NCBI GenBank assembly: GCA_024516155.1
Contig: JAJJXM010000038.1
Span: 372,001-436,000, forward strand
Direction of reading: 5' to 3'
Origin: Pyronema omphalodes
Lineage: Eukaryota > Ascomycota > Pezizomycetes > Pezizales > Pyronemataceae
DNA: 64,000 nt
Below are positions 44,696-55,456 of the stretch, piece after piece. Both the position numbers and the translations under genes were made by a program. Each line of letters starts with the position of its first letter. The stretch's first letter is position 1. A model generated the notes under the pieces. It had not been told where the DNA came from. It saw nothing but the letters and a program-made list of their open reading frames with translations, and searched no databases.

Positions 44696-44768
44696 AGATA
44701 AACTTTCTGAGAGGTATCCTCTTTGATGCCTAAAGATGGTGGCGCTAGCTAGGGCATGAGTAGGCTTC

Positions 44769-44790
44769 GGGGGGGGGGGGGGGGGGGGGG
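44769..44790. repeat. G22 homopolymer
   Basis: Twenty-two consecutive G residues in otherwise non-repetitive sequence. Confidence 0.97.
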
Positions 44791-45650
44791 ATTGTGTGGA
44801 CTTGATGGTTACTGTTTACTGTGTTGGAGTATGGAGAATTGTGGTCGGTATTTAATGTATGGTGAAATCATGGGGTTCTTGTGCATGCGATGTGCTGGGT
44901 TGGTGGGTTGGTGGGTTGGTTATGTGATTTGTATCATGATTCATTCGGACGGAATTGGTATTTCTTTAATCCCCCCTGGATAGGATTACAGACTGAGGTG
45001 AGGTGGGGTCAGTGACACTGAGTATAGTTAAAGAAATCTGGGGATCAGTAATTAAGGAATTGAATATTTTCTGGGATAGAAGGCAGGATGGTATATAACT
45101 ACATAGAGATGCACACGACTCACGAGAGGAGATGGGATGAGATGGGATGAGATGGGATGAGATGGATAGATATCTAGTCTCAGGGGATTTTGGTCTCGTA
45201 GATATCGAGACGCGAAGTGGGAAATAATGTTGCGGAAAATTTGAAGGGAGGTAATAGTTCTACAGAATATTATATGCCCTAATACTCATGCTCCTCCTCC
45301 TCGGACGCCTTCTAATCTTCAATCTCCAATCTCCAGGCTCCAGTAGTACATTCTAGCTTTTCATGAGCTGCATATACTGCCTAGTAGTTTCACTAAGAAA
45401 CCAATCCTTACTCCTGGTAATATCTTTACCTGGAAGATCCATTAGCAGAGTAGGAAAAAGCACATATCTATAACTTGATTAGACATATTTTTTGCCCTGA
45501 AATGTAGAAGATATACAGTCGACTGCACAAGTCTCGGAATGTATCGAGATTTACATACTGTCTCCTTGATATTTAGTCTCGCAGATCTCGCAGGTCTCGA
45601 GCCTCTTGTCTCTTGTCTCTTGTGTATCCACGATTGAGACGTCATAGGAA
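44791..45650. other. Intergenic, no gene seen
   Basis: GTTGGTGGG units near 44897-44918, four GAGATGGGAT units near 45127-45165, and several ATCTCGAGAC/GTCTCG-type motifs around 45195-45215 and 45525-45610. No coding region accepted. Confidence 0.6.
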
Positions 45651-46347
45651 AGCTGCCGAAATATTAAGATCAACATAGATTGTGTTCATTTAACTAATTT
45701 TGGAGTATCAGAAGATTGATTGTATGAATTTCTGCTTTGTTACTGGAGTTCAGCCTGATATGATGCTGTTCTGTAGAGGAATACCAGTTGAGAGAGAAAA
45801 AGCGAAGAGAGAAAGTTGAGGTTTAAAAGAAGAATGTGAATAAAAAGAACGAGGGTGGGGGGGAGAAAAGTAGAAGACAGAGGCAAGCCGAGAGAAGAGG
45901 CATTGGGGGTGGGACGATAAGAAGAAGAGAGGGAGGAAGCGCAGGCGAATAGAAGACGAGAGTTGAAGGTAAGAAGAGAAGAGGGAAAAATGTACCGCAC
46001 GAAGAGGAAGGGAGGCAACAGGCCCAAGATATTATGTACGCTCTGGGGAAAATCCTAATGAGACTCTGAGGTAAAAGCAAGAGCCTATGAAATGTATTAA
46101 AACTGTAGCATACGTCATAACCTTAAGGTTGGGAACGTTTGAGAAATTCAAATAAAATCAAAACAAATGACACTCTTTTGTACCATTGAGTTTTGCCGGC
46201 GGATTGTTAGTGGGTTGGGTTGCGGTTAAGTATGAATTCTGTGCTACAGTCATAGAAATTGAAGGTTAGTCGGTGATTCGGGCTGGCTTGATATTTTATC
46301 GACGATGCAGCCGGGAATTATGGGGTCTGAAAATAGGGAAGTTGATA
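45651..46347. repeat. Dispersed repeat family A, copy 1, interrupted by ~390 bp
   Basis: Two blocks, 45651-45777 and about 46168-46347, align in order to the contiguous copy at 46704-46995. Examples of shared sequence: CCGAAATAT, AGAAGA-TG-TTGTA, GAGTTTTG-CGGCGG and TACAGTCATAG-AATTGAAGGT. Many differences are transitions. The ~390 bp in between (45778-46167) is purine-rich and absent from copy 2. Confidence 0.65.
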
Positions 46348-46444
46348 TATTTGGTTGTTGGGTGTCGTTTTGGCGGACGAGAGGACAAGGTGTGCGTTTT
46401 TGAAGGAGTACTGCAGTTGTGTAGTTTTCCTATTTTTTGATTGT

Positions 46445-46575
46445 GCATTTCATGATGCCTGATATATGTAGAATAATTAAAGAGCGTCGCTTGATAGTTA
46501 TATTGCTGCATGCAAAAGCACTCGATGTTTTCTTCGGTTGTGCTGCTGCTGGGGCGGAATACGTCAGTAGTGATA
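46445..46575. repeat. Dispersed repeat family B, copy 1
   Basis: Aligns to 48275-48400 in the same orientation: AAAGAGCGTC-CTTGAT, CTGCATGCAAAA, TTCGGTTGTGCTGCTGCTGGGGCGGAATA. Both copies are heavily diverged by transitions and have no frame. Confidence 0.55.
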
Positions 46576-46703
46576 GCATTATGGTTTCTTATGTTCCGCA
46601 TAGGCCTTCAAGGCCTAGATCGGAGCATTATCAAAATAAACAAATGAATAAAACCTAGACTACTAACCAAATAGACACATTCAGCGGTATTGCGACGCCG
46701 CTG

Positions 46704-46995
46704 AAATGCTTCCGAAATATATCAGGATCAGGATAGATGACTACCAATCTTGTGGTATTAGAAGACTGGTTGTAAATGATTTCTGGTTTGTCATCGAAGT
46801 TCGGTTTGATATGACGCTTTTTACGCCCTTGAGTTTTGTCGGCGGCTTGTCTAGGGCGTTGGTTTTAAGTTAAACGCAATCTCCGTTCTACAGTCATAGC
46901 AATTGAAGGTAATCGGTTAATCAGGACTAATTGGGAGTTTTTCCAGTGGTGCAGCCAGGAATTACGGGGTCTGAATATAGGAAAGTTGTATTTAA
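46704..46995. repeat. Dispersed repeat family A, copy 2
   Basis: Uninterrupted counterpart of the copy at 45651-46347, same orientation, ending in GGGGTCTGAATATAGG (copy 1 GGGGTCTGAAAATAGG). Diverged and non-coding. A short perfect hairpin TTCAGCGG..CCGCTGAA lies just before it (about 46680-46705). Confidence 0.65.
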
Positions 46996-46999
46996 AAAA

Positions 47000-47761
47000 A
47001 AAGTCAAATCAAGATATTTACATTGGAAGTCCTGTATATTGTTTACTAATTTAGTGTTAGTAGACACTTATCACCTAGTGTCTTGATACTTCTTGTTTTC
47101 AAGTATATTTCCCTGTTTTAGTGTAAGCGAAGGAGAGTTTCGGCTCGAGGTAGCTCTGACCCATTTACCGAAACTTCTTCACAAACTACATGTATGATTC
47201 AGAGTGACGTACATTGTCCACACCCTGAATCAAGACAAACCCTTTGTATGTAGATTTTTAGCTATCTTTGGTCAAATCTCTCAAGCATAAATACCTGCTC
47301 TCTTGCCCTCCGACGAGAGAACCAACACAACAACAATTTCATCTTCGACAACAAGATCTCACATCTGAGTTTCGAGTTCCAAACTCAACTCCTCTTCGTT
47401 GCTTCCTCCCTCTGCAAAGATACCTTAAGCGGTATCTGATCTTTAGATCACGTGGAATCACTCGCGCCTTAAGTGGCTGATTCATTTGGTCGATTTGATG
47501 TTATTTTTGGCGAAGGACAGAACCAGATTTGCATTTCAGAAGGACACAAATGCAGGACGTCGTGTCGAAGAGATTGATATTTGGCTCTCAAAGCCAAGAA
47601 CATCCGTCAAATCAGTCGGTGACGGAAACTTTTCGTCAGCGAACAACAGCAGACGGAAGTATCAAAAATCGTCGGAAACACGTTTTCTGTCACAAAACGG
47701 TTTATAAAACTGATAATCAGCGTGATAGCGCGGCACGAGAATTGCCTGCAGCCTCGCAACA
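47000..47761. other. Intergenic, degenerate sequence
   Basis: Only short frames without domains; recurrent CGGAAAC motifs near 47625-47690. No gene accepted. Confidence 0.5.
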
Positions 47762-48226
47762 AGTTTCCGTCAGAGCTATTCAAAGCACATTTTCTAACCC
47801 CAATTCTGTCACTCAAGTTTCCGACTGATTTGTCGACTTCCGCGCTTTTTGGGTTTCGAGGAACCCCATTCAAGACATGCATAAGCTATATACAGACTCA
47901 GCTCTCCTTCACAATATGTTGAAAGCAGCTTGCAGAGTTGTTCTTGGCGCAAGAGTGGTGACGCCCATAGTTAGGGTGCGCTTGGTTGCACCCGAAAACA
48001 CGATTTGTAGCTCTTTACCCGTGAAAACAGGCCAAAAATCTCTGTTTTCGGTGCAACCAAATGCGCCTTTATATCATTAATAGTGGTGTATTTAATCGAT
48101 ATCAATAGGGTTCCTCAATGCCCAAAAAGAGCGGAAGTCGACAAATCAATCGGAAACTGTGAGCAATGAGAGCGGTGGGACTGAATTGGGGTTATAAATG
48201 TGCTTTGAGTAGCTCTGATGGAAACT
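47762..48226. repeat. ~105-bp inverted repeat arms around a nested MITE
   Basis: The left arm 47762-47867 is inverted at 48108-48226. Shared blocks include AGTTTCC-TCAGAGCTA-TC, AAAGCACATTT, TTGTCGACTTCCGC and CTTTTTGGG. Arms are roughly 80% alike with small indels. Between them lies unique sequence plus the 96-bp inverted-repeat element at 47974-48069. The outer structure could be an old foldback or MITE-type element; its own ends and target duplication are not clear. Confidence 0.6.
47974..48069. mobile_element. 96-bp MITE with ~26-bp terminal inverted repeats and TA target site
   Basis: Left end GGGTGCGCTTGGTTGCACC then CGAAAACA. The right end, read inverted, is AAGGCGCATTTGGTTGCACC then GAAAACA. 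The pair matches over about 26 bp with two single-base gaps. TA dinucleotides flank both sides (47972-47973, 48070-48071), as for Tc1/mariner-related miniature elements. It has no coding capacity. Confidence 0.65.
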
Positions 48227-48274
48227 GAAATGGAGAATTAGTCTCTGTGAAGTCTCTAAATAATGCTAACCGCT

Positions 48275-48400
48275 ATACATCAAATGATCGAAGAGCATCC
48301 CTTGATGCAGTAATGTTTATGCATACGAAATCACTAGCGTTTTCTCTCGGTTGCGCTTCTGCTGAGGCGGAATATGGCAGTGCACGGTCCGGGAACTGGT
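48275..48400. repeat. Dispersed repeat family B, copy 2
   Basis: Counterpart of 46445-46575, with GAAGAGCATCCCTTGAT and CTCGGTTGCGCTTCTGCTGAGG as the best matching blocks. Confidence 0.55.
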
Positions 48401-49740
48401 AGAATTACGCGTATGACACTGGCCAATTTTTTCGCCGCTCTCTCTTCCACTCGCTGCTTCACTTCATGTTTCGTTCCACGTCTTGGTTTAAATCTCTAAC
48501 TCCACGTTCTCGCATCTAGTTCAACTTTGCAAATCACAAGACCTTCAAAGGGACCCTATAATAAATGTGACTGTTTGCAGTTGCGAGGTTTTACTACCCG
48601 ATTCAGCCGGGTTCGGTTGCTAATCTAATCTTCACAGAGCCTCTTGTATGTATGTACTTGTCAACTTTTCGCGATTCGCCTAAGATCAGCAACCCTTGCA
48701 GACCCAAATGGCCATCTCTTCCATCCAACCGAAAGCTCTTCCAGAACGTAACGCATATGCAATAATACAAGGGTTTATTAATAAACGCTATTCATATTTT
48801 CACTCTATGGTCTAAAAATGATCTCAGATTATCGCTCATGCTGAGGAATTTCATTTTTGCCGCCGGCCCGCAAATCCTGATGGGCGCTCCAAGGCATTGG
48901 GATTCGGTTATGCAGGAACCTATAATGTTACACTAATGGATCGACCCAGATACAACTTCTGATTGAACCAGTAATTTGGAGCCCGGGCCGGGATCTACTG
49001 TTGGTAATACATATCCAGTCTGGAAGTCACTGACCAGAGCGAGAAACCTATGGTGCCATAGATACATCTGATGCATGCTGTGTCACTCGGAATGTTCCGG
49101 ACGACCTTGCCCCCACGCTTCCGCCCAGCCGATACCCTAAACCCTACGCAGTCTCAATCGAAAATTGCACTCTCTCTAGATGGCCGCTTGTAACCACCGG
49201 TGACGGAGCTCTGATTCATCGAAATGTTGGGGAAGAGCTATGGCGAAAGCTATCGGCGTTGAAATTTTCCAAGTTTCACGATATTAGATCCGGTCATCAA
49301 AGATCAACAATTTCATCTTACGCTACCGAGAAAGCAAAACATGATCGATTGGGTTACTACTCCCAGAAAAGACATCAAATTATATGGAGCCATAGCCTTT
49401 ATACGTATGTAGAGTACTATGGCGCCATAACTCAATCCAATAAACTAGTCGATCAATATGGTCTTTTGAGTGGTCTCGAATCTGGCGGACCACGACAGCA
49501 TTGTCCGCATGCAGTTATCCTACACGTGAGCTTTGATCGGTTATATTAATCGTCTCTAGTTTTTCTTGACGGTCATTAGCTGAAGGTGGATCCTCCGCAA
49601 ATGCCAATTCGAAGTTCTCAGTCCGTTAGCAGTCCGGTAAATTCTTGGTCCCGAATGACTCGCAAGGGCTTCGACAGGCTCCGTTTGGTACACCGCTTGT
49701 TGATAGCCGCTGACGCTACTGGGTATGTCTTGTTCAACTG
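48401..49740. other. Intergenic, no gene accepted
   Basis: The 96-codon frame at 49259-49549 has no domain and an unremarkable start. A small palindrome ATGGCGCCAT lies near 49420. Sequence looks degenerate. Confidence 0.5.
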
Positions 49741-49757
49741 TCTAACTATCACTGCCA

Positions 49758-50224
49758 GTGCTGCCACGGCCGGACCATGTCACCGCTCAAGACCCTTCGG
49801 AAAGTTTGTTTCGTCACTTGTCAAACTTAAAACCCGCCTTGCTAGACACCAGTATTACGATTGTGTCAGCACGCTGTCAAGCCACCGTGGAGATTGTTCA
49901 AGCCACTATCACGACTCTCAGGAACGTCGTCAATGCACTCAGGTATTAATAATTCCAGATCTGGTACCGTCGATTTATCTAGACGTTGCCTCGTCTCTCT
50001 CCTAAAGGTACGCAAAGTTGGAGCCTGAACGTACCGGTAGCGTCAATCACTTCGTTAACGACCGTATTCGGACCCCCGACCCCGAAGGCTCCGGCCAGCA
50101 GTCTAAAAGGCTCGGCAAGGCTCGAGACCTCAAGCCACATAAACCGGAGCCGATATTGGCGCCGAGGTTGACGCCTAACTCTTCAACTACGCGACGCAAG
50201 TGTTATGCAACGATTTCTGGCTAA
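49758..50224 (+). pseudogene. Possible gene fragment with one plausible intron
   Basis: A helical-looking frame (LFRHLSNLKPALLDTSITIV, then SARCQATVEIVQATI) runs to 49942 and joins in phase, across a GTATTA..CCTAAAG intron at 49943-50007, to a frame ending at 50224 (YAKLEPERTGSV onward). No ATG or compatible upstream exon was found: a GTATGT..CTAAC..CAG candidate intron just upstream gives the wrong phase. It is either a fragment or a decayed gene; family not recognised. Confidence 0.3.
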
Positions 50225-50482
50225 ATGTAACATTGGAAAACAATGAATATCGATGATATATTTCAGAAACCAAAACTTCAGATGTTTGACTTCGGGATCC
50301 GCTTTGCATTCGGAGATGCCGTTGAATATTTCGGCCGGACGAACGGCGGCGCTTACCGGGGGGACTGTTAACCGATAATAGGAGGGGTATTTATTGAACC
50401 CCTATCCAGCCGTTGACCCTTCCCACAACGCCTACACAACAGCAAAAATACGACAAAAATAGTTACGAATATTTATTACGGG

Positions 50483-50884
50483 ATGGGAACGAGTGAGAAC
50501 AAGATCGAATCAATTCAGAAAGAAAGCAAAGGAACGGAAGATACCGGGGCTGGAAAGGTGGCTGAGGGAGATTCGAAAAGCGCAATGGATAAAGTGAAAC
50601 AACAAATGCGGAAAATCACGGGTGCGGTCGAAGGGACGACAAGAACAACGACAGACGGTCAACCAAAAACATCGACGGACATATTGGGATACCCTCAGGT
50701 CATTATACAGCCCTCTTTTAACCAAAAAAAAGTTGGAAATATGAGTCAGTCTTTGTTTTTCTGGGGTATCTATGACAGAATTTTTGCAGATGGACATGCA
50801 CGCCATTATATCAGTCAATTTCCGCTTCTAAAGGTTCACCATATAACCCAGGCGCGCTTTAAGATAAACTTTACCCAGACCTGA
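50483..50884 (+). CDS. Small hydrophilic hypothetical ORF
   Basis: ATG-initiated, 133 aa. The first ~70 residues are lysine/threonine/glutamate-rich and hydrophilic (KVKQQMRKITGAVEGTTRTT). The last ~60 are different in character and may be read-through past a missed splice site. No domain recognised and no homologue comes to mind. Confidence 0.28.
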   Translation: MGTSENKIESIQKESKGTEDTGAGKVAEGDSKSAMDKVKQQMRKITGAVEGTTRTTTDGQPKTSTDILGYPQVIIQPSFNQKKVGNMSQSLFFWGIYDRIFADGHARHYISQFPLLKVHHITQARFKINFTQT

Positions 50885-53870
50885 GGCCGGAGATAAACGC
50901 GAATTTGGATAGTTCGCATACTTGCGGCTCGCCCCACTTCCCCGACTGATCAACATGGACTTAGCACATAACCGACTAAACAGCAGAGGACAACCATTCA
51001 CCAAAAGTGTCTCGTACCTGATCAATTCTACCGCTGCTGCATATTGAGCTCTCAGAATTATACATTTTAATTTACACATACAACTGTTATTGCCGTCGTA
51101 TGCACGGCTATACAAATCAATAATTATAGGCACCCGGTGAACCAACCACCGGTGTCGGTTAACCATGGTACGGTAGATGTACCGAGACCGAGATATATTT
51201 CCTTCCGACTTATGATTACTATAAAACTACAGTTTATACATGGGGAAAGTAGCTGAGGTTAAATCCGAAGGTACCTCAAAATAATCTCAGATAACGAATA
51301 ATGAGTAGGCGTGTATTATTTTTCTGCAGAATACGAAAGTTTTCACTGCATTCATTGAAAGACTGATTTTGTTATTATGCGACCTTTTCTCCACGTGGAT
51401 GTATCGTGATGGCACAGACAATTGGAATCAAGTCTGCAGTGCACGGCGATATCCAGAATTGAACCAGCCAGTATTTTACCGGCGTTGTTTCAATATTTTG
51501 TGATGCGCGGTGAGTGCATATGCCTCTGTTTGGGCTAATATGGAGATAGAAATTCTGCCAAGTCGTGTTCACCGGTACTGTGTATGGTTATCATCCCCAT
51601 CGCACTTTCCTCCGAATTATCTCCATGCGTCTCGGATTCCTACACAATATAAGAGATGTTAAGAACTTAATCTTAATTATTGCCTTGACCGCGACAATGA
51701 CATCATTACCTCGTAAACCGGACACTAGTTAGTCAGCTTGGAGACGTAATCCAAGATTCTGGTCAATCAGTTTTGTGCTTTGACAACGAAAATTGATTTT
51801 CATCAGTGGGGATAGGTTATGTTGTGAGTCGTATGCTTATTTCCCAACTAAAAATTTGTGCATTTACGGTCAGAACTGTTACGTACAGAATCCACTTGAT
51901 GTTCGAGCTGTCGCTATCGGCTATGCAGATGCAGGCACATATCCGTACCTTACGGCAATTGAAAGTCAATTCCCGATGACAGTAGGCCGCACGCTCAAAT
52001 GACGCTTGATATGTATGCAAATGCACGATGTGCCGGTATCAATTCTTAATCTTCAAGATGCAGGTCTTGATGCAATTTCGATGAGAATGATGAGGCGTAT
52101 ATTTGGAGATCCTGTCTGCTGCCAAAGACCTGTGATCTGATAGTAGACCCGGTCTTAGGGCCGAGAGGACTTCATTGAGTTGAAAAAGATGCCTGATTCT
52201 CGTAAGAGTATTGGCCAGCCGGGTGCTGCACATCAAATAGGACCTTGTAATCTGAGACATTATTAGGGCTTATGGTTGGACCATATGGGGAATTTTATAC
52301 CGCACTAACAAGAGCAGCCTTCTTCAGACTAGCGGAACCCATCCGGTACTCCACAAAAGCGGAGAACGTCGAAAGGGGTTTCTCCACAGCCCACCATTGT
52401 ACTGCCGGGAACACCGTTGTCTTCTCTGAATATTCGATGCTCGGAAACACATTTAACGTGTACACCGGTGGGTCCGACGACCAGGTTCACTTGCGATTAT
52501 TAGAAATCCCACAGGATTATGTACACACGTCTCCTCCGCCTAGCCACTAGGAGGACGCGATCACCGCCTGCGGTAATCCATGCCAAAACAAGCAAAGTTA
52601 AATCGCAAATTGGACGGATAAAGCCGTTGCGTTGCCACGCGAGCAAGAGGAGAGTGCCGAGATATATGTATGTGCAACACAAAATTAACGTCTGGAAAAG
52701 AGGCGCTGTAGGCACGACGACACGCAACAGCAATGCAATTCTATAAAATAACTGCTGCTGTGTACTGATAGCGTTTGAAGCTACTGTTTAAAAATCGTTC
52801 AACAATCTGTTTCGAGAAAGGAGACATGTATAATTCAAAGTTTATTACCCCACTAGGAAGGAGATGCACCCCCGCATGTCAGATCAGCGTTTTAGTCGGC
52901 CCGAGTAGATTCAATCACACCTGCCTAAGTTTTACATATCAATGCCCAAGAAGCTTGTACTCTCTAACTACACTTGGCCCCAGATGCCGAATTCGCTAAA
53001 TGCCTGTCTTCTCCTGGGAGCATCCTAGAAGATTCAGTTTTTTTCATCACATCCTTCCTTCCTTGTGACGGGCGTCCTCCGGTAAAAGCTATGGCGTACA
53101 AAGGTACCTCAAAATATAGGCACTAAGAACGTATGTGGCTTTACGCCAGGCCGATCGATTCCCCTGAGTTGTTTTTATACGATTTACAGCTAAGACCAGA
53201 GGGTGGATACGACTTGCGTTTTAGGGCTCGTTGGACCCTGGCCTCACGCAGGGGACAGGCCGCTGGGCGGAGCTCTTTTATGCTCTTCTGCGGGCCCAAG
53301 TTATGAAAACCCCCGGTCCATGATATATCTATCCTTTAAACACGCAGGAGTTACCTAGGATGAGTCGGACCAAGAGTTTTAAGGTTGTTTTTCATGAATT
53401 TTTAGCGATGGTCTAGCTACATTTTTTATAAGATTTTCCAACATAAGGTTTAGGCGGACCCGGGTGGTTCTAGTATTGCTTAGTTTAGCACGGAACCACG
53501 GCACACTTGGAACTATCTCCGGATCGGAGATGTCACGCATTCTGCGCCGTAGAATGCCCTCTTGTTGCGGGGGCTTCTTTGTGGGTCATGTCAGTTCGGC
53601 AGCTCCGACTTCTATCTTGATTCTTTTTCAACAGCCCGATCTTGAGCCATACCATGGGCCCGGTTACGGCCATTACGAAATAAAGCATAGACCTTCCCTC
53701 GCATGACAAAAAGATGTGGAACATCAAATTTCTGATTGAAATGCAGAGATAACGTGGTCTCTTTTAAACTGAAACCAAACACATATCTCACACGTTTTAG
53801 TTAGGATTAGCTATATTTTAGCGCTATTTTATCCGTGATTTATCACAGGGGTCGGCAATAGTGTTTTGTG
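50885..53870. other. Intergenic, ~3 kb, no gene accepted
   Basis: Short frames only (longest 112 codons). A hairpin TCCTCCGCCTAGCCACTAGGAGGA lies near 52530-52553. The frame at 52272-52550 is unsupported. The last ten bases (53861-53870, GTGTTTTGTG) are the target duplication of the adjoining element. Confidence 0.5.
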
Positions 53871-54663
53871 GAGCAAAGGTCTACAATGCCCGTCTCTTGG
53901 CGCATTGTGTTTCTAAATGCCCGACCGGTTTACAATGCCCGACACCCCTGCACAAAAAATTGATGACTAAGGCTCACTTGTGGCTGAAGAACACGCGCGA
54001 ATGAATAACACACGCGAACGGGGACGGAAAATATCGATACTTGACATAATCACGGTGCGATTAGCAGAAAAATTTAGAATTCAATACTAATAAAATAATT
54101 TTTTGGACAGCGTAAACCCCCATGGAAGTACGCGCGGACGGAAAGCACGCGCGTAAGGGCACGCGAATGAGGACGCGATTAAATGTAAAATCTGGATGTT
54201 AATAATTACCACGTGATCAATTGGGGAATTTTCAATTTCGAATTTAATTTTTCTTTTATTTTATATTTTATTTTATTTATTTCTTCTACAAAAATTCGAC
54301 CATGCGCACATCGTGGCCCTCTCCTCTGAAGCAAGAACACCACGCGTTACACCCGACCGGGCACTTCCAGCGCGCCCATAAATTTAGCCTGACGAGTACA
54401 CTGCTTCCCCATTATGCGCCGTACTCTTGCTGGTCGGCCTCGCGGTTTGTTTTTGGAAGAGAGGCGGGCGACAAAGTGGTTGTCGACATGGAGATAAACG
54501 CGCTGGTCGGGAGACGTGCGCACGGAGACATTGGCGATGAGCATTTTACGCCATAGCTAGGCCTTAGTCATCCATTTTTTGTGCAGGGGTGTCGGGCATT
54601 GTAGACCGGTCGGGCATTTAGAAACACAATGCGCCAAGAGACGGGCATTGTAGACCTTTGCTC
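53871..54663. mobile_element. Non-autonomous Mutator-like (MULE-type) element with 103-bp TIRs
   Basis: Terminal inverted repeats 53871-53973 and 54561-54663 (starting GAGCAAAGGTCTACAATGCC) match over 103 bp with two mismatches. The element is flanked on both sides by the identical 10-bp GTGTTTTGTG (53861-53870 and 54664-54673). Long TIRs plus a 9-11 bp duplication point to the Mutator superfamily. At 793 bp it cannot encode a transposase. Each TIR contains three ATGCCCG motifs, two of them ACAATGCCCG. Near-identity of the arms suggests fairly recent insertion. The interior has CACGCG-rich patches, an AT-rich promoter-like stretch (54238-54290) and an 84-codon frame. Confidence 0.88.
54302..54556 (+). 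CDS. 84-aa ORF carried by the MULE-like element
   Basis: ATG-initiated and GC-rich (HHALHPTGHFQRAHKFSLTS and onward), sitting just after a T/A-rich, TATA-like stretch and ending inside the element. It resembles no transposase. It could be chance or a captured host fragment, as in Pack-MULEs; no parent copy is visible in this window. Confidence 0.25.
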   Translation: MRTSWPSPLKQEHHALHPTGHFQRAHKFSLTSTLLPHYAPYSCWSASRFVFGREAGDKVVVDMEINALVGRRAHGDIGDEHFTP

Positions 54664-54673
54664 GTGTTTTGTG

Positions 54674-55456
54674 GGGTCAAGGCTTAAACAGCTAGTCTTC
54701 GAGGCAATCTTCATCAGGCGAGCGAATGGGTGGGACTTGAAGAAAGCGAGGGTGATATAAGCACATTCTACATGAGATGAGTTATCAAGATTTCTTCAGG
54801 AACGGTCCGGCAGCCAGTGGCAAGCCAATGAGAGCCACTACTCACTATGCCGTCAGCCTCCTGCCGAGCCGGAGGATTTCATAGATCTATATGAATGCTC
54901 CTGAAGCTGCATTTGTTGCAGGCAAATTTATATTGAGCAGACTATATTCCAGACGTTTCATTCGGCTTTCTACTTTTGACAGCACGGCAAGAGTGGGGAA
55001 TATCAAATTTACATTCCATCAGCTCGTCCCAGGATATTTTATCGTAATTGACCATCTTCTCAATAACAATTACTCTCAGAAAGAAACTCAATTCAGAGAT
55101 ATTAGTCAATTGCAAACACAACCAACAGCACCGAGGCTTCTAGGAATAGATAGCGAAGAATTGACACCCAAAAACGTGGGCTAGTTAGCGGAGACATGGG
55201 GAAGGCGTGACATGGCTTGCTTTTTCCTAATATCAAGCCGAAATCCCCGGACGTGCTTTAGCTGGTAAATACCCACCCACCAAATCCCAGAACCGGGTTT
55301 ACTCGCGCTACACCTACATAAACTCAAGGCCACCCATCGAATTTACCAGCGGGGAAAAACGCTTAGTGAGTGACAATACTTAAGTATGTCGGAACCTCCC
55401 ATATATTTACCGCTCCTCCACCAAATACTGACGCTCTTTTATCAGGAGGCCACACG
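54674..55456. other. Intergenic, receptor upstream region
   Basis: No gene accepted. The receptor frame stays open upstream to a GTG at 55370, but the first ATG is at 55457. Confidence 0.55.

Noticed and set aside
44437..44701. Open frames reading WTMDYGL repeats
   Set aside because: They arise from the GGACTAT heptamer array; every frame gives the same peptide because 7 is not divisible by 3.
47971..47976. TTAGGG as a telomere-repeat relic
   Set aside because: A single copy only; it is the flank of the MITE end.
55370..55456. Extending the receptor N-terminus to 55370
   Set aside because: The codon there is GTG, and the first ATG in frame is at 55457, giving a normal-length N-terminus.
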